DNA of 64,000 nt from Harmothoe impar (taxonomy: Eukaryota; Annelida; Polychaeta; Phyllodocida; Polynoidae), in the NCBI GenBank assembly GCA_947462335.1, contig OX381709.1, positions 68,750,609-68,814,608 of the forward strand, given 5' to 3'. Shown here piece after piece: positions 59,073 through 64,000 of the stretch. Position numbers and translations under genes: made by a program. A model generated the notes under the pieces. The model was not told where the DNA came from. It saw nothing but the letters and a program-made list of their open reading frames with translations, and did not search any database. Position 1 is the stretch's first letter, and each line of letters opens with the position of its first letter.

Positions 59073-61960
59073 ATTTATTATCATTTGGCGAAGTTGATAC
59101 ATTGAAACAAAGAGGAACCCGCATACTATGGTGATAAATATTCTTGTATTGACCCTGTCCACCTGCAGGAAAGTAGTTCGCCCTAATTATTAGCAAATCA
59201 GAGGGGGGGATAGTGACACACATATTGGCCACTGACCAGTATAGTATAGCAATGCTATACTCAAGTGCAAGACTTGCGACCTTATGGTCTTTCAAACAGG
59301 TGTGAAAAACAACCCCTTCTGGCGGTCAGTTGTGTTGTTGGAGGTAGGGCCAAGTCATTAGGTGGGGAGGGGGGGAGGCTTGGTGGATTTTTCGTTAATT
59401 CTTATTCCGCCCCCGCCCCACCAGTAAGCCCTAAATAATCTCGACCCCCCCCCCCCCCACTATGTGGGAACTTTGAGAAGTGGCCCCTAAAATCGCATGC
59501 ACCTGTGGAATCATCTAAATGGACCGTTTTTAATTTAGACCCCCCCCCCCCATGGAGGCTTTTGTCAGTTTTGGCCCCCCCCCCACCCAGGGTCTGTGTT
59601 TATTTCATTATGAGCCCCCATATCCACCAAGCCCCCCCCCCCCCCCCCCCCAGCTGGCAATAAATGACTCGGCCCTTATATGTGCCTGGGGTACGTAGTG
59701 CTAGGGTTGTTCAGCTCGGTACATGACTTCTCATAGCCTTACAATTTACATTTTACACGTTAACATAGTGGCTGTACACTATGTTGATACACTTGAAGAA
59801 GTAGTTCCACCAGTGGGGCCAGAATAAAGTTTAAAAATCCATTTTGGGCAGCCAAATGATAATAAATCCACAAACATACTCGTCCCCAATACAACTATAT
59901 TTATCAGACTCCTTTCTGAAGGGTGTAGTGAAATTATCAGCCTCACCCTGCGGGCTCTGCTGATAATATCACTACACCCTTTAGAAAGGAGTCTGATAAA
60001 TATAGTTGTATTGGAGACTCGTATGTTAGTGTGTATTTATTATCATTTGGCGAAGTTGATACATTGAAACAAAGAGGAACCCGCATACTATGGTGATAAA
60101 TATTCTTGTATTGACCCTGTCCACCTGCAGGAAAGTAGTTCGCCCTAATTATTAGCAAATCAGAGGGGGGGATAGTGACACACATATTGGCCACTGACCA
60201 GTATAGTATAGCAATGCTATACTCAAGTGCAAGACTTGCGACCTTATGGTCTTTCAAACAGGTGTGAAAAACAACCCCTTCTGGCGGTCAGTTGTGTTGT
60301 TTGAGGTAGGGCCAAGTCATTAGGTGGGGAGGGGGGGAGGCTTGGTGGATTTTTCGTTAATTCTTATTCCGCCCCCGCCCCACCAGTTAGCCCTAAATAA
60401 TCTCGACCCCCCCCCCCCCCCACTATGTGGGAACTTTGAGAAGTGGCCCCTAAAATCGCATGCACCTGTGGAATCATCTAAATGGACCGTTTTTAATTTA
60501 GACCCCCCCCCCCCCATGGAGGCTTTTGTCAGTTTTGGCCCCCCCCCCACCCAGGGTCTGTGTTTATTTCATTATGAGCCCCCATATCCACCAAGCCCCC
60601 CCCCCCCCCCCCAGCTGGCAATAAATGACTCGGCCCTTATATGTGCCTGGGGTACGTAGTGCTAGGGTTGTTCAGCTCGGTACATGACTTCTCATAGCCT
60701 TACAATTTACATTTTACACGTTAACATAGTGGCTGTACACTATGTTGATACACTTGAAGAAGTAGTTCCACCAGTGGGGCCAGAATAAAGTTTAAAAATC
60801 CATTTTGGGCAGCCAAATGATAATAAATCCACAAACATACTCGTCCCCAATACAACTATATTTATCAGACTCCTTTCTGAAGGGTGTAGTGAAATTATCA
60901 GCCTCACCCTGCGGGCTCTGCTGATAATATCACTACACCCTTTAGAAAGGAGTCTGATAAATATAGTTGTATTGGAGACTCGTATGTTAGTGTGTATTTA
61001 TTATCATTTGGCGAAGTTGATACATTGAAACAAAGAGGAACCCGCATACTATGGTGATAAATATTCTTGTATTGACCCTGTCCACCTGCAGGAAAGTAGT
61101 TCGCCCTAATTATTAGCAAATCAGAGGGGGGGATAGTGACACACATATTGGCCACTGACCAGTATAGTATAGCAATGCTATACTCAAGTGCAAGACTTGC
61201 GACCTTATGGTCTTTCAAACAGGTGTGAAAAACAACCCCTTCTGGCGGTCAGTTGTGTTGTTTGAGGTAGGGCCAAGTCATTAGGTGGGGAGGGGGGGAG
61301 GCTTGGTGGATTTTTCGTTAATTCTTATTCCGCCCCCGCCCCACCAGTTAGCCCTAAATAATCTCGACCCCCCCCCCCCCCCACTATGTGGGAACTTTGA
61401 GAAGTGGCCCCTAAAATCGCATGCACCTGTGGAATCATCTAAATGGACCGTTTTTAATTTAGACCCCCCCCCCCCCATGGAGGCTTTTGTCAGTTTTGGC
61501 CCCCCCCCCACCCAGGGTCTGTGTTTATTTCATTATGAGCCCCCATATCCACCAAGCCCCCCCCCCCCCCCCCCCAGCTGGCAATAAATGACTCGGCCCT
61601 TATATGTGCCTGGGGTACGTAGTGCTAGGGTTGTTCAGCTCGGTACATGACTTCTCATAGCCTTACAATTTACATTTTACACGTTAACATAGTGGCTGTA
61701 CACTATGTTGATACACTTGAAGAAGTAGTTCCACCAGTGGGGCCAGAATAAAGTTTAAAAATCCATTTTGGGCAGCCAAATGATAATAAATCCACAAACA
61801 TACTCGTCCCCAATACAACTATATTTATCAGACTCCTTTCTGAAGGGTGTAGTGAAATTATCAGCCTCACCCTGCGGGCTCTGCTGATAATATCACTACA
61901 CCCTTTAGAAAGGAGTCTGATAAATATAGTTGTATTGGAGACTCGTATGTTAGTGTGTAT
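59071..61960. repeat. Three tandem ~961-bp copies of a TIR unit
   Basis: Units at 59071-60034, 60035-60995 and 60996-61960 are nearly identical (they differ mostly in poly-C length). Each starts ATTTATTATCATTTGGC. Near 59851 comes the complement GCCAAATGATAATAAAT, followed by a large hairpin whose arms (about 59851-59943 and 59958-60051) face each other across CCTCACCCTGCGGGCTC. So each junction holds the right TIR of one copy and the left TIR of the next. ORFs in it (104, 76, 111 residues) repeat with the unit and have no domain. The array holds AATAAA motifs that could end transcripts. Confidence 0.85.
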
Positions 61961-62170
61961 GTACCAGACCAGGTAGCACCCCATACCTACATGTACCAGA
62001 CCAGGTAACACCCCATACCTACATGTACCAGACCAGGTAGCACCCCATACCTACATGTACCAGACCAGGTAACACCCCATACCTACATGTACCAGACCAG
62101 GTAGCACCCCATACCTACATGTACCAGACCAGATAGCACCCCCATTCCTACATGTACCAGACCAAATAGC
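61959..62170 (+). repeat. 32-bp minisatellite (right part)
   Basis: Six to seven units of CATGTACCAGACCAGGTAGC + ACCCCATACCTA, same unit as at 58950-59072. Confidence 0.9.
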
Positions 62171-64000
62171 AGTAGTGGATTCTGGGCATGGCCTCGGGGG
62201 CATGTCCCCCCCCCCCTTAAAATGACCCTTGGTATGACTGGTAGAGGGTGAAATTACAATACTGCCAATTACAAATTAGAAGGGTTGGGGCATGGTAGCT
62301 TTTTGATCATTCTCTCATGGTGACAATGAGGACACTAGTAGTCTCCTTCGGCGATGACGGTTGGAAGTGTTCATTGAATAGTCTTAAGTCAAGATTATCT
62401 GACTATTTTATTTCTAGGGACATTTTTGGTTAGAATTGGGGGAAACAGCTTTCTAGGTTCATTTTTAGGTCTAGTTTCAAAACCATCATTTCCCCAAGCC
62501 AAAAAACGAATACATTAATCCCTGAAAAATGTGAAAAACTAAATGGCCGCCAGATCGTTTTTATGAAGTCTTAAATTTTGTCTTAACCTTTTGTGGGTGA
62601 GCATCAACTATAGTTGATGCCATGGCTGGGCGAGCATCGACTTTAGTCATCATAACTCTGGGATTCGGCAAAGCCTCGTCCTTAGGGAAAATTCCCGCAC
62701 AAAGTCTTGCCCCCCAGCTAACTTTATTATTTTTTGGCCGCCCTCAAAAGGTTAGATGGTCATTTGTTAACATATGGTCATGTAATAGCTCAAAATAAGG
62801 GTCTCACTGAGATATATCATGGTAGCATAGTTCCATAGACGCCATAGGTACTAATTTACCATGGCAATCAAGAATCAACATACTTAAGCTATTTCATCAT
62901 TATCATTTATATTATTACTATGTAATGTATATACATGTATACGTCTGCAGTAACAGTACGGATAAAGAACACAACCCTGACATGACTTTTTTATGCAATA
63001 TTATGGTGTCACTAATGGATTGCTAAAGCTCATCAATGTCTTATGACAATCAGCAACCATGGTAAGATTTCTTACTCTCAGTACCCTTTACCCATTGACA
63101 CTGATCACCATAGAAAGCATACATTTAGTGGGATTGAGCTTATAACCTCCATATCAGGCAGTTTTATCTGGCTCTTTATGACCAACTTTAATATCATTGT
63201 TCCACTGGAAGAAATTTCAGACTCACCAAGGCTTCTTCTGACCCTCAAATGTTCATATTACTGTATGGGTTGGAGTTAGCTCTGGGATGACAGTTGATTT
63301 TGCATTTGTATCCAGCCTTCCTACGTCCACATCGGTGGTTATGGCAACCAGTCTTACACTGGCATGCAATTAGAGAAAGGCATGCATCAGGAATGGCATC
63401 ATTTGTCATCCACAGAGGTGTAACTGTGTTGTTTTGTAGCTTGGTTTTAAGATCCCATGGTTTTAGGATCTGGGATGATAGGTTTTGGGATGTGTGCAAG
63501 ATTTCAAATGGGGGTCTGGTAGTGAACACACATTAGGTGACTCTGATGTTGGAGGTAGTGCTTCAGACTTCTTGCATTGTTCAAACAACAACATCCTTGC
63601 ATTGTCTATGGAATGAACATGTGAAACCTTATATACCCAGTATGTGGCACACAAACCCCTCCTGCCCCCCACCCCCCCCCCCCTCTGGCCCCCACATATT
63701 TCTAAACCACTGGAGGACTAGGTCTCTGTGGCCCTGTTGGTTGCCCTGGCATGCATTTGCAGTTAGCAGTAATATTATTAGGTTGTAAAATATTCCCAAA
63801 TCCTTGTGCAGGTTTTTTAGGATAGAGTTATTTAACAGAAGTGGACAAACATGGTGAGCTTTCTTTCAAAGTATCCAACGTTTCGACCTTACTTCATCAG
63901 GGAATGAAGTTTATTAACAACAAATGTAGGTATATAGATTTGGAGTCATAGTTAGCAGTAATGATGAGGATGCTTCAATATTGATCATTAGGGATTATAG
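62171..64000. other. Downstream flank without recognised gene
   Basis: Contains poly-C runs at 62208 and 63670 and scattered ORFs under 100 codons. GAGCATCAACTATAGTTGAT and GAGCATCGACTTTAGTCATC at about 62599-62650 are a short imperfect duplicate. Nothing assignable. Confidence 0.4.

Noticed and set aside
59943..61218. Identical 104-codon minus-strand ORFs in successive positions
   Set aside because: They recur because of the 961-bp tandem units; no recognisable domain.
63860..63905. Hammerhead-ribozyme-like CTGATGA...CGAAAC on the minus strand
   Set aside because: The segment between the two core boxes (AGTAAGGT) cannot form stem II, so the resemblance is partial; it may be a decayed retroelement fragment but is not supportable as a ribozyme.

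Overview
This is a eukaryotic, almost certainly invertebrate-animal genomic window. It carries one recognisable protein-coding gene, a PARP6/PARP8-type mono-ADP-ribosyltransferase, on the + strand. Nineteen coding exons lie between 5934 and 58966, with canonical GT-AG introns and consistent phases throughout. The very dense load of short foldback/TIR transposons, minisatellites and long poly-C/poly-G runs suggests a marine deuterostome or lophotrochozoan, but I cannot name the species from sequence alone.

Layout. 1-2040: clustered hairpin and tandem repeats sharing a GGTCGCTA core. 2778-4757: a foldback element, then a 5'-truncated non-LTR retrotransposon with a reverse-transcriptase ORF. 4758-5933: nothing recognised; the first exon of the gene is not visible. 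5934-17204: fourteen compact exons encoding the N-terminal RWD/E2-like part, a UBA domain on its own symmetric exon, a proline/serine-rich linker and the Cys-rich region leading to the ART domain. 17205-41538: a 24-kb intron filled with repeats, including a 4.5-kb element with 51-bp TIRs and subterminal repeats (23154-27668), a 131-bp satellite and a 48-bp C/T-rich minisatellite. 41539-45161: three exons of the catalytic domain. 45162-58354: a 13-kb repeat-rich intron. 58355-58966: the last two exons. 58967-62170: a minisatellite derived from the terminal codons, interrupted by a perfect 3 x ~961-bp tandem array. 62171-64000: nothing recognised.

The gene. The visible protein is about 792 residues, close to vertebrate PARP8 once about 30 missing N-terminal residues are allowed for. 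The ART His and first Tyr are present. The penultimate exon is one base short, so the annotated frame shifts just after the conserved GNIW motif, before the last ART Tyr. This is either a sequence error or a real inactivating allele.

Main points for a second look: the UBA domain inside a PARP6/8 protein on a phase 2-2 exon; the one-base frameshift; three separate exon edges (donor at 16351, acceptor at 43706, stop region at 58964) that each seed a tandem array on their non-coding side; the exact three-copy array in the last of these; and nested TIR elements with readable target-site duplications.
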